Source: a virus
Strand: one strand, 5' to 3'
IMG/VR virus record: IMGVR_UViG_3300050119_000110
Location: 1-40,600 of that record
Length of the DNA stretch: 40,600 nucleotides
A model generated the notes under the pieces. That model made no database searches and was not told where the DNA came from. It was given only the letters and a program-made list of their open reading frames with translations. A program made the translations under genes and the position numbers. Positions 6,876-13,826 of the stretch are shown here, one piece after another. The first letter of the stretch is position 1. Each line of letters opens with the position of its first letter.

Positions 6876-7075
6876 ATATGACTACGGAAAATGATTATTT
6901 TAATGACTTGATAAATTGCGAAACCACACTTCAAATTAATTTTATGGAACGTACTCATATAGTCGGAAAGCTACTTAATTATGATGATATTTGTATTATC
7001 GTAAAATCAAATCATACTGGGGCAACTCCGGTTTTACTTTATAAACATGCAATAATATCCATTCACGAGCACTAA
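6872..7075 (+). CDS. Hfq-like Sm-fold RNA-binding protein
   Basis: A 67-residue protein that aligns along the core of bacterial Hfq. Residues 8-17 (DYFNDLINCE) match the N-terminal helix (DPFLNALRRE in E. coli). Residues 19-45 match the Sm1 strands, keeping G32 and D38 in the 'G-I-x-x-[FY]-D' turn and K45. After a three-residue insertion, LLYKHAIISI (55-64) matches the Sm2 signature VYKHAIS, with the Y-K-H triplet at 57-59. E. coli Hfq Q41 and F42 (proximal face) read D39 and I40 here, and there is no long C-terminal tail. Hfq hexamers pair small RNAs with messages and protect RNA. The start at 6872 overlaps the previous stop. Paralogue or capture from a host is possible. Confidence 0.75.
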   Translation: MNMTTENDYFNDLINCETTLQINFMERTHIVGKLLNYDDICIIVKSNHTGATPVLLYKHAIISIHEH

Positions 7076-7077
7076 TA

Positions 7078-7359
7078 ATGAAAAGAGAAACAACAGAGCA
7101 AAGAACAAATAGAATCAAGATTAGGAATGCCACTCTCACTCTAGATTTCCTCAATGGAGTGGAGCGGGATGAATTGGCCGATAAGTATTGCATGTCATAT
7201 CGAGGAGTATGTGCAGTGATTAGAAGCTTTCATGGACCTCATCCTTGGGCTTTGGCGTATTATGTGGAGAAGGTAGGTAAGTATTTGGTTGATTCTGAGA
7301 ATGGTATCGAAGTGAAAGCTGTATTGTTGGCATATTTGGAGAAGGAGGTTAAGTTTTAA
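7078..7359 (+). CDS. Helix-turn-helix-like small protein
   Basis: A 93-residue protein. DFLNGVERDELADKYCMSYR then GVCAVIRSFHG (about residues 24-54) looks like a sigma-70 region 4 or resolvase-type helix-turn-helix. The rest is helical. It begins three bases after the Hfq-like stop. A regulatory role, for example in late gene control ahead of the packaging genes, is plausible but not shown. Confidence 0.6.
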   Translation: MKRETTEQRTNRIKIRNATLTLDFLNGVERDELADKYCMSYRGVCAVIRSFHGPHPWALAYYVEKVGKYLVDSENGIEVKAVLLAYLEKEVKF

Positions 7360-7622
7360 TGGAGAAGTTAACATTAGAAAAATTTAATCAGGGATTGGAG
7401 AGAGTCAATACCGTATTGTCAGAACTATTTCTTTATATGGAAGAGAGCTCAAAAAAGTCCAGAGAATATGTTAATGAACAATTAACCGAATTTCGAACGG
7501 ATATAATAGATGGTCCCATGGGAGTTCATAAATTGTATCAACGCATGTCTACTCTAGAGGGCAATCTAAACTTGCAGCATTTAGTGGCAAGATTAAAAGC
7601 AGAATTGATTAAGGACGAATAA
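7359..7622 (+). CDS. Coiled-coil protein upstream of terminase
   Basis: An 87-residue acidic helical protein; the ATG overlaps the previous TAA and its own stop overlaps the terminase small subunit start. Heptads are visible in LERVNTVLSELFLYMEES and in the C-terminal LEGNLNLQHLVARLKAEL. No family recognised. Confidence 0.6.
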   Translation: MEKLTLEKFNQGLERVNTVLSELFLYMEESSKKSREYVNEQLTEFRTDIIDGPMGVHKLYQRMSTLEGNLNLQHLVARLKAELIKDE

Positions 7623-8065
7623 TGTCATCATGCACACCAGCGTTCATGACGGCTAAGCAACGTAAGTTCTGCAAGGCTTATATCCTTACTGGTGATAAAG
7701 TGAAGTCTGCATTAGTAGCCGGCTATTCTGCCTCTACAGCTAATAGTAGAACAGCCACTATCATGGCCGCTCCCTTGGTTAAATCATTTATTGAACATAT
7801 GCAACGTAGGAGTAAGCGACGCGTGTTATTAAATAGAGAATATATTATCAAAAAGCTTGGATTAGTGATTGAGCGTGCCATTCCTGATGACATGTGCGTA
7901 ATTGTTCCTGATGGCTATGAGCCCAATGTGGGACTGAAAGCTATCGATATCACTAACAAGATGCAACAGAATTACGGCGCTAATGAATCAGTTAGTGAGG
8001 AAGAAGCTAGCAAGGCTAAAGCTATCCTTGATGCTTATGTTCAACAGAATAGAAAGGAATTTTAA
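7622..8065 (+). CDS. terS: Terminase small subunit
   Basis: A 147-residue protein of the Terminase_2 type, which recognises the packaging site and hands DNA to the large subunit. The N-terminal DNA-binding helix-turn-helix is recognisable: TAKQRKFCKAYILTGDKVKS, then ALVAGYSASTANSRTATIM, with the typical 'GYS..TA' turn, followed by a helix ending LVKSFIEHM. A C-terminal acidic helix (ESVSEEEASKAKAILDAYV) probably contacts the large subunit. The large subunit follows after three small genes (8065-8889), an unusual separation but still the same transcript. Confidence 0.85.
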   Translation: MSSCTPAFMTAKQRKFCKAYILTGDKVKSALVAGYSASTANSRTATIMAAPLVKSFIEHMQRRSKRRVLLNREYIIKKLGLVIERAIPDDMCVIVPDGYEPNVGLKAIDITNKMQQNYGANESVSEEEASKAKAILDAYVQQNRKEF

Positions 8066-8130
8066 TGATAGGAATTATAATAGTTGGTTTATGTATTGTC
8101 TCTTGCGTGTTAGCAGCTAGATTCTTGTAA
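8065..8130 (+). CDS. Membrane microprotein
   Basis: A 21-residue frame beginning on the last base of the terminase small subunit stop. Nearly all of it is a hydrophobic helix (MIGIIIVGLCIVSCVLAARF). Coupled start and composition suggest it is translated, but it is too short to be sure. Its last bases overlap the GTAAAGTATT element of the next promoter. Confidence 0.4.
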   Translation: MIGIIIVGLCIVSCVLAARFL

Positions 8131-8146
8131 AGTATTGTGATAAAAT
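8118..8146 (+). promoter_or_regulatory. Candidate promoter with GTAAAGTATT element
   Basis: TAAAAT (8141-8146) is a fair -10; a weak -35 (TAGATT, 8118-8123) lies 17 bases upstream. Between them is GTAAAGTATT (8127-8136), the same decamer found at the right early promoter and in the 12868-12896 promoter. A gap of 51 bases without a gene follows, which is unusual in this crowded operon and supports an internal start. Confidence 0.45.
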
Positions 8147-8181
8147 GTTGAGCTTAATAAATAAAGAATAAGGTAAATAAA

Positions 8182-8583
8182 ATGAAAAAGAAGCCAATAA
8201 AGAAAGTTATAAAGAAAAAATCTAAAGTTTTGCCATTAAAAAAACCAGTTAAAAGAATATCAAAACAAGATAAAAAGATTATCGATTTAAATAAAGCTGT
8301 TGAGGGCTTAACTTTGGGTTATTTAAAAATAACAGAAAAGATGGAGCTTATTCAAAAACAACAAATGGCCAATTATAAGCATCTCGGGGGCGTCATTGAG
8401 ACAGTTAATGAAATAATTCACAATTACAGTCTTTTAAAAGAAAGAATAGAAGGATATTGCGCCCAAGTGAAGCAAGTAGTTAGCATTTGCGATAATGTTG
8501 CCCTTTATGTTAAGAGCATTAAGCACATTTATGTGGTAGATAATGCTGACAAACAAGCGCTAGAAAAATATACTGAAAAATAA
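8182..8583 (+). CDS. Lysine-rich coiled-coil protein
   Basis: A 133-residue protein with a strongly basic N-terminus (KKKPIKKVIKKKSKVLPLKK) that may bind DNA or RNA, followed by a helical body (EKMELIQKQQMANYKHLGGV and ETVNEIIHNYSLLKERIEG). It follows the candidate promoter at 8118-8146 and an AAGGTAAATAAA ribosome site. Located between the two terminase subunits; function unknown. Confidence 0.65.
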   Translation: MKKKPIKKVIKKKSKVLPLKKPVKRISKQDKKIIDLNKAVEGLTLGYLKITEKMELIQKQQMANYKHLGGVIETVNEIIHNYSLLKERIEGYCAQVKQVVSICDNVALYVKSIKHIYVVDNADKQALEKYTEK

Positions 8584-8598
8584 TAATAAGGATTAATA

Positions 8599-8889
8599 AT
8601 GTTAATAAGAATAAACGAGCACCTATTCATAGACCCTGCTGATATCACGATTTACTGGGCAGATGTTATGAAGGATAGAGTGTTTATTAAGACTAAGAAT
8701 GACTCGGTGGCATGGTTTCTCCCAATTGTTTATCGGGAACAAATCTCTAATGCTATCCAAGAATATTTGAGCCAACCTGATAACTGTGTTGCTAGAAGTA
8801 ATTGGGAGCCTGGAACAAGTCCAAACGATGATAAGCATCCCCCCGAAGATAAGCGAAAGCGCATCAAAACACGAATTTCTACAGTCTAA
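8599..8889 (+). CDS. Hypothetical protein overlapping terminase large subunit
   Basis: A 96-residue protein with AAGGATTAATA ahead of the ATG. The first 60 residues look like a small alpha-beta fold (LIRINEHLFIDPADITIYWA, then RVFIKTKNDSVAWFLP). The tail is charged and proline-rich. Its last 62 bases overlap the terminase gene in another frame. No family recognised. Confidence 0.65.
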   Translation: MLIRINEHLFIDPADITIYWADVMKDRVFIKTKNDSVAWFLPIVYREQISNAIQEYLSQPDNCVARSNWEPGTSPNDDKHPPEDKRKRIKTRISTV

Positions 8890-10435
8890 ATCCACTCTTT
8901 TAGGCTCGTTATTAGCGTTTACTCATTTCTTCTATAAGCTAAGAACGGGCCGAGAGTTTGAGTTATCTTTCCCGGATGGTCGGGAATCTCACTACATATC
9001 GATTAGTCGCGTTCTTACCAAAGCCCAACTTCAAGAGATATGGCGATTAATCATTAATCTGCCTCCACGTTATGGTAAGACTGAAATGGTAATTCATTTC
9101 ATTGCGTGGGCCATGGCGCATTACCCTGATTCAAATTTCATTTACGTCTCTTATTCCCATACTTTAGCTAAGAAACAAACTCAGACTATTAGGCAAATCA
9201 TGAGTATGCCGATGTATCATTATTACTTTGGTATTAAAATATCTGTTGAAACCTCGGCTAAGGATAACTTTGAAACTAACTTTGGAGGAAGTGTTTATGC
9301 TGCAGGAGCGGGTGGCTCAATTACCGGACGTGGTGCGGGTATTAAGGGAGCTCAGCGGTTTGGTGGAGCTATTATTATTGATGACATTCATAAACCTTCA
9401 GAGGTCACATCTGACACAATCCGTCAGGGAATTAATGAATGGTTTTATAATACTCTTCAGTCTCGGGTTAATGGTCCACATACTCCGATTATTTTCATAG
9501 GGCAGCGTCTTCACGAAGATGATTTGGCGTCAAATCTTGTAGAGACTGGCCAGTGGGAAACATTGATTATCCCGGCGCTTGATATGCATAATAATCCGTT
9601 GCATAAAGAGATGCATTCTCGAGAACAATTACTTCAAATGAAGGAGCAATCACCTTATGAATTTGCAAGCCAATATCAACAGGATCCAGTTCCAGCAGGC
9701 GGAGGCATATTTAAACCTGAGTGGTTTGTGCTATTGGATGACGAACCGCAAATTATTGCAACGTTCATTACAGCAGATACAGCAGAGACCGATAAGTCCT
9801 ATAACGACGCAACAGTCTTCAGCTTTTGGGGCCTATACAAACTTAGGAATGGCGACATCGTTACTGACGAATATGGAGTGCACTTACTCGATTGCGCTGA
9901 ACTTAGATTAGAACCGAAAGATTTGAGAAACTCCTTCATGGATTTCTATACTACTTGCATGCGCCATTCTATCAAGCCAAAAGTAGCTGCGATTGAAAGA
10001 AAATCGACAGGGGTAACATTGGTTAGTGTCTTGAGTGAGCTCCAAGGACTTCGCATTCTTGCCATAGACCGCTCCGCTTATTCTGATGAAATGCCCGCAG
10101 GCATGCTGAATAACAAAACTAATCGTTTCCTCATGATTCAACCCTTCATCGCCGCTAAACATGTTTCGCTCCCAAGATATGGAAAACATACTCACATGGT
10201 TGTCGAACATATGCGTAAAATTACCGCAAATAATTCACATCGACATGATGATATTGCAGATACTGTCTATGATGCTATCAGAGTTGCCCTCATTGACAAA
10301 ATAATACTCACGACTGTACCATCCAAAGGAAAGCGGGAGGAAATTGCCAATTATTTAATGGGTAATCAACTGAAAGCACAAGCGGCACGGGCTAATTATC
10401 ATGACAGTAGCAAAAACTTATCAAGAAGACCTTGA
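8828..10435 (+). CDS. terL: Terminase large subunit
   Basis: A 535-residue packaging motor and nuclease. The ATPase motifs are clear: Walker A LPPRYGKTEM (about residues 78-87) and Walker B GGAIIIDDIH with the paired acidic residues. The RNase H-like nuclease domain begins at FITADTAETDKSYND, which carries the first catalytic Asp, and ends with HRHDDIADTVYDAIR, which supplies the last acidic residues. I start at the ATG at 8828, the only one that keeps the N-terminal helix (ASKHEFLQSKSTLLGSLLAF); a GTG at 8786 is also open. The ribosome site is poor, so reinitiation from the overlapping gene is likely. With a P22-like head this suggests headful packaging. Confidence 0.9.
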   Translation: MISIPPKISESASKHEFLQSKSTLLGSLLAFTHFFYKLRTGREFELSFPDGRESHYISISRVLTKAQLQEIWRLIINLPPRYGKTEMVIHFIAWAMAHYPDSNFIYVSYSHTLAKKQTQTIRQIMSMPMYHYYFGIKISVETSAKDNFETNFGGSVYAAGAGGSITGRGAGIKGAQRFGGAIIIDDIHKPSEVTSDTIRQGINEWFYNTLQSRVNGPHTPIIFIGQRLHEDDLASNLVETGQWETLIIPALDMHNNPLHKEMHSREQLLQMKEQSPYEFASQYQQDPVPAGGGIFKPEWFVLLDDEPQIIATFITADTAETDKSYNDATVFSFWGLYKLRNGDIVTDEYGVHLLDCAELRLEPKDLRNSFMDFYTTCMRHSIKPKVAAIERKSTGVTLVSVLSELQGLRILAIDRSAYSDEMPAGMLNNKTNRFLMIQPFIAAKHVSLPRYGKHTHMVVEHMRKITANNSHRHDDIADTVYDAIRVALIDKIILTTVPSKGKREEIANYLMGNQLKAQAARANYHDSSKNLSRRP

Positions 10436-12563
10436 GCGTATCAAAGAAAATGTTGTCCGAGCCAATGATTACTTTAAACCCAATTACGAGCGATATGCCT
10501 ACTTTATGGATTTCGTTTTCAACACCTCTATTACCGAAGCCGACCGAGTAGTTGGAAATTCCCTCCAAAAGCCTGTCCTGGAATTTAATATCCTGGAGGC
10601 TTACCTTTCACGGCAATACGGTGAATTTTCAAAGCATGAACCCTCCATCACAGTCACCTCAGACGATGGGACGCCGGTTAGTCCTGAAACTATCCAAGCT
10701 ATTGAAGACCACTTAAGACATATCATATTTGAAAGTGCTAAGGATGGAGTTCAATACAATACCTATCGCGAAAGCATGGGTGGTGGATTTAGCATGCTCA
10801 AAGTTGTCACTGAATATGCATCAAAAATGGGAAATAATGCATTTAAGCAAGTCATTAAGCTAAAGAAAGTGTTCAATCCTGTTCTATGTGGATTTGACCC
10901 CTACTCAACTGCCCCTCATAAAGGTGATGCTGACTTCTGTTATGAGCTCTACCCCATGAAACGGGATGATTTCGAGAAGCAGTTCCCTTCAGCCAATACT
11001 AACAATGTTAATTATTCTCGAAGCTTTGAGGGAATTAATTGGTCATATGTTAGCGACCGTGAAGAGTACATCATGGTCTGCAACTATTTCGAGAAGAAGA
11101 AAAAGAGAATTAAGATTGTCGAAATACCCGATGGCTCTGTAATGACCAAAGATGATTATAAAACAATGATTGAAGAGTGGAATGCTAGTGGAAAATTAGA
11201 ACAAGCCCCAATCATTGTGAATGAGAGATGGACTAATCAAGATATTATCTGTCGATACATCCTCATGGAAACTGAAGTTTTAAGTCATACAGAGACAGAT
11301 TTTGAATCGCTACCCATCGTCTTCTTTGATGGAAACTCTGTAGTTTTACAACACAATAGCAATAACTCATTCCGTCAAATGACGCGTCCTTATGTATATC
11401 ACGCCAGAGACTTACAACGCTTAAAGAACTTCGCAGGCTCAACACTGGCTAATGAACTTGAGAACATGGTTCAGCACAAGTTTATTGTGAAGCGCGAGGC
11501 TCTTCCTGAAGAGAAGGCCTACCTTGATATCATTACAAACATTCAACAACCAGGAACCGTTATCGTTAATGCGTTCATGGAAGACAATCCTAATCAGCCC
11601 ATTCCAGACCCAATACGCGAGATTGCACGTGTTCCCGCCCCTCCAGAAGTGATTAATACTTTTCAAATGATGGAACAATCGGTGCAAGGCGTATTGGGTT
11701 CTTATGATGCAGCGCTGGGGGTGAATGATAATCAATTGAGCGGCGTTGCAATCATAGAAAGCGCGAGCCAATCCAATGCAACTGCAATGCCATACGTAGT
11801 CAGCTATCTTCAATCGTTGTCTTGGGCTGCAAACATAATGGTTCAGATTATACCTAAATATTATACAACTCCTCGAACCATTCCTATTGTAAGAAAGGAT
11901 GGAACGCGTGCTTATCAAAAGATTAATCAGCCAGGGGGCATTGACTTCAATTATGATTCTAATGCCATGCAGGTTAAGGTTGAAGCAGGCGTTAATTTCC
12001 AAATTCAGAAGAGGCAGGCACTTGAGCAAATGATAAGTTTCTCAAAAGCAATCCCCGCCTTTGGTGAGTTTGTTAATGATGATGGACTAGATATCGCACT
12101 TGATAACTTTGATGTAAGGGGGGCGGACGTATTGAAAGAGCGTGCCATGGAATGGATGAAAAAGAGAGCCGCCCAAAAACAACAAGCCGAACAGATGCAA
12201 CAACAAATGATGCAGAACAATCCTCAGATGATGAAAGCCAAGACTGATGCTGCGCGTCTTCAGCATGATGTCCAAATGGAAAAGGTTAATGCAGTTCTTG
12301 ATTCTCAGAAGATTGAGATTCAAAGAATGGAGGCCCAGATTAAACATATTCAGGCTATTGCTGGCATTCAAGATTCACGAGTACAAATGGGCGCCACTGT
12401 TGCTAAAGCTCACGCCGAAGAGGTTAGGGCCACGGCCGACCTGAATATTGAAAGAGAGAAGATGCATCATGAGCACTCAATGAACGTATTGGAACATCAT
12501 CACAAAGTAGAAAGCCATAAAGAGGAGATGAAGAATGCCAGGAAAGAAAAAGTTTTGGATTGA
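10401..12563 (+). CDS. Portal protein (P22 gp1-like)
   Basis: A 720-residue portal, close to the 725 residues of P22 gp1. It forms the dodecameric ring for DNA entry. Typical parts are the N-terminal helical region (EDLERIKENVVRANDYFKPN), the ILEAYLSRQYGEFSKHEP segment, RYILMETEVLSH in the wing, and QSVQGVLGSYDAALGVNDNQ followed by LSGVAIIESASQSN, the motif shared by this portal family. The last 130 residues are a glutamine-, methionine- and histidine-rich helix like the P22 barrel. The start overlaps the terminase gene by 35 bases. Confidence 0.9.
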   Translation: MTVAKTYQEDLERIKENVVRANDYFKPNYERYAYFMDFVFNTSITEADRVVGNSLQKPVLEFNILEAYLSRQYGEFSKHEPSITVTSDDGTPVSPETIQAIEDHLRHIIFESAKDGVQYNTYRESMGGGFSMLKVVTEYASKMGNNAFKQVIKLKKVFNPVLCGFDPYSTAPHKGDADFCYELYPMKRDDFEKQFPSANTNNVNYSRSFEGINWSYVSDREEYIMVCNYFEKKKKRIKIVEIPDGSVMTKDDYKTMIEEWNASGKLEQAPIIVNERWTNQDIICRYILMETEVLSHTETDFESLPIVFFDGNSVVLQHNSNNSFRQMTRPYVYHARDLQRLKNFAGSTLANELENMVQHKFIVKREALPEEKAYLDIITNIQQPGTVIVNAFMEDNPNQPIPDPIREIARVPAPPEVINTFQMMEQSVQGVLGSYDAALGVNDNQLSGVAIIESASQSNATAMPYVVSYLQSLSWAANIMVQIIPKYYTTPRTIPIVRKDGTRAYQKINQPGGIDFNYDSNAMQVKVEAGVNFQIQKRQALEQMISFSKAIPAFGEFVNDDGLDIALDNFDVRGADVLKERAMEWMKKRAAQKQQAEQMQQQMMQNNPQMMKAKTDAARLQHDVQMEKVNAVLDSQKIEIQRMEAQIKHIQAIAGIQDSRVQMGATVAKAHAEEVRATADLNIEREKMHHEHSMNVLEHHHKVESHKEEMKNARKEKVLD

Positions 12564-12726
12564 GGGCGCAGTAAAACACAAGGGAGCGCTCCATAAAGAG
12601 CTAGGAGTTCCTGAAGGCAAGAAGATTCCTCAAAAGAAATTAGAGAAGGCTGAGCATAGTAATAACCCAACTACGAGAAAGAGAGCTGCCCTGGCTGAAA
12701 CGCTCAAAGGATTTAAAAAGAAATGA
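12535..12726 (+). CDS. Small basic protein downstream of portal
   Basis: A 63-residue lysine-rich protein overlapping the portal end by 29 bases, with GAGGAGATGA as ribosome site. The pattern 'GALHKELGVPEGKKIPQKKL ... TTRKRAALAETLKG' is a recurring type of small phage protein found beside structural genes. Its role is unknown; it may be a virion-associated or DNA-binding peptide. Confidence 0.75.
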   Translation: MPGKKKFWIEGAVKHKGALHKELGVPEGKKIPQKKLEKAEHSNNPTTRKRAALAETLKGFKKK

Positions 12727-12881
12727 AGAATGATGAATATTGTATTCCAAGTATTTTTACGAATGAATTTTGTTCAGAATCATTAGAAATAATTAAGGAA
12801 TCTAAATGTTTTGAGAATGGAGCTGTTGCGAATTTAAAATTTACTGATGAGGAATTAAAAGAAATAATTGACTCTAAGTAA
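12723..12881 (+). CDS. Hypothetical small acidic protein
   Basis: A 52-residue acidic protein whose ATG overlaps the previous TGA. It has three cysteines and a short acidic helix at the end (TDEELKEIIDSK). No family recognised. The last codons overlap the -35 of the promoter at 12868-12896, so it closes the portal operon. Confidence 0.55.
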   Translation: MKNDEYCIPSIFTNEFCSESLEIIKESKCFENGAVANLKFTDEELKEIIDSK

Positions 12882-12896
12882 AGTATTTAGTAATAT
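12868..12896 (+). promoter_or_regulatory. Strong promoter with operator-like spacer
   Basis: TTGACT (12868-12873) and TAATAT (12891-12896) are 17 bases apart. TTGACTCTAAGTAAAGTATT closely matches the reverse strand of the divergent control region (TTGACTCAGAGTAAAGTATT, 38851-38870), so the same regulator may bind. Predicted start near 12903; the first terminator lies only 40-60 bases downstream. Confidence 0.7.
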
Positions 12897-12902
12897 AACT
12901 GG

Positions 12903-12966
12903 GCATTAAATATCTTAGAGGATAGTTATGCACCGCACGAAGGGCGCCCTAAAAAGCGCCCTTTTT
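12903..12966 (+). ncRNA. Candidate small RNA 1 (about 64 nt)
   Basis: It is bounded by a strong promoter and a strong intrinsic terminator, with no gene of normal size between. A 20-codon frame with a good AGAGG ribosome site starts at 12928 but runs through the terminator stem, so it would be cut off. The alternative reading is a leader and attenuator for the scaffold and coat genes downstream. Either way it should give a short transcript of about 64 nt. Confidence 0.45.
12942..12966 (+). terminator. Intrinsic terminator 1
   Basis: Perfect stem GGGCGC (12942-12947) with GCGCCC (12956-12961), eight-base loop, then five T. It would end the portal operon transcript and the short RNA started near 12903. 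Confidence 0.85.
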
Positions 12967-12986
12967 GCATTTTTGGGTAATTATAG

Positions 12987-13085
12987 TTGACGAAAAGTAA
13001 AGATAGGAATAGCGTTATACCTTCAGTGCTGATTAGGGATTGGGGCTGAATCGCCGAGAGGGCGCCTTAAAAAAGCGTCCTTTTT
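12987..13085 (+). ncRNA. Candidate small RNA unit 2, diverged copy of unit 1
   Basis: The second unit repeats the plan of the first 118-119 bases later: TTGACG (12987-12992), AGTAAAG (12996-13002), a weak -10 (TAGCGT, 13010-13015, 17-base spacer), about 60 bases, then a nearly identical terminator. The transcript would start near 13022. The middle (13022-13059) is not similar to unit 1. The promoter is much weaker than that of unit 1. Confidence 0.35.
13060..13085 (+). terminator. Intrinsic terminator 2
   Basis: Stem GGGCGC (13060-13065) with GCGTCC (13075-13080), one G-U pair, then five T. The terminator and its flank are a diverged duplicate of terminator 1 (both end CTTTTTGCATTTT). Confidence 0.8.
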
Positions 13086-13112
13086 GCATTTTATGAGTTC
13101 TACCATTTCTAC

Positions 13113-13190
13113 GCCCGAGTACCTCAACACTTAGAGTCCCGCCTACACAAAGAGGGAGGATGCGGAGTGAAAATCCCGCCTCGGGCACCA
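13113..13190 (+). tRNA. Degenerate tRNA-like element (pseudo-tRNA or mimic)
   Basis: A 78-base cloverleaf: acceptor stem GCCCGAG (13113-13119) pairs fully with CTCGGGC (13180-13186), then A and an encoded CCA. The D arm has CTC/GAG with an eight-base loop. The anticodon arm is CCGCC-TACACAA-AGAGG with two mismatches. The T arm is GCGGA/CCCGC with one mismatch and an eight-base loop, GTGAAAAT. The GG of the D loop, T33 and the T-loop TTC are all missing, so it should not work as a normal tRNA; a formal anticodon would be CAC. The acceptor stem resembles that of bacterial tRNA-Leu, but the long variable arm is absent. It could be a decayed tRNA, a tRNA mimic, or the trace of an attachment site. 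Confidence 0.45.
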
Positions 13191-13826
13191 TTCATTTTCA
13201 CTTCGCTTCACTCAAAATAACATTGTATTTTCACCTCCCTATATCCCTTTCAATATCCCCCTCAATAAATATATACATATTGATCAATTCTAATCTTTAT
13301 TCATATTGGGAATGGAATTTTGTCCTGAGCGCATATTTTCGTTCCCGTGTCACAGTGGCGTAATCTATGTAAAATTGAGAGGGGTTACGTATCTGTAAAA
13401 TTTGTAGGGTTAAACCCCCCAACATACCCCCCCTTATCCCTCAGACATACTTCTAAAAATAATATAAGGACAACTCGACCTTTATTTTTTTCATCGAGTT
13501 GTCCTTTCACGTGGTGTTTCACATTGTGAAAGCGTGAAACTAGACGTGAAACTATTTACGGAAATAAACCTTCAAAAATTTCCGAAAATCTCCCGTTGAC
13601 TTTCTGAAAATCACAAGGACCAAACTACCTCGGACTTAACTCCTTTTCCTTTTCTAACAATCTGTCCACATCTATTGCAATGACCGATAATACCTGTTAT
13701 TTTGTGATTATCGGAACTCATCCGTTAAATGAGGCATCTACGCAGCCATGCGGAAAAATGGTCGTTGACTCTAACGTTAATTGAGGCACTTACCGTGACG
13801 GGGAAATAGTCGAGAAGGAATATTTA
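13191..13826. other. Noncoding island with inverted and direct repeats
   Basis: No convincing gene in 636 bases; open frames here have implausible sequences. Visible structure: an imperfect tandem repeat (13363-13387 and 13391-13413); the palindrome GGGTTAAACCC (13407-13417); a long hairpin (13466-13506); five GTGAAA or TTTCAC hexamers in 47 bases (13505-13551); CGGAAAT/ATTTCCG arms (13559-13584); CCGATAAT/ATTATCGG arms (13684-13714); and a direct repeat CGTTAA-TGAGGCA--TAC (13723-13741 and 13775-13793). TTGACTCTAA (13765-13774) equals the first ten bases of the promoter at 12868. It precedes scaffold and coat and may be a late control or structured leader region, a packaging site, or both. 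Confidence 0.6.
13466..13506. other. Long perfect hairpin
   Basis: AAGGACAACTCGA (13466-13478) pairs over 13 bases with TCGAGTTGTCCTT (13494-13506) around a 15-base T-rich loop. There is no T tract after it on the plus strand, so it is not a standard terminator there; on the minus strand the T-containing stretch after it is interrupted. Possibly a protein-binding or RNA-processing structure. Confidence 0.6.

Noticed and set aside
11439-12029. Long antisense frame of 196 codons
   Set aside because: It lies fully inside the portal gene on the other strand and has no plausible start or composition.
12928-12990. 20-codon frame with good ribosome site
   Set aside because: It runs through terminator 1; the Lys-Ser-Ala-Leu-Phe-type reading is what such terminators give by chance. 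A leader peptide cannot be excluded.
13160-13529. Two overlapping frames of 60-67 codons
   Set aside because: Their sequences are low in protein-like pattern, lack ribosome sites and run through inverted repeats and the tRNA-like element.
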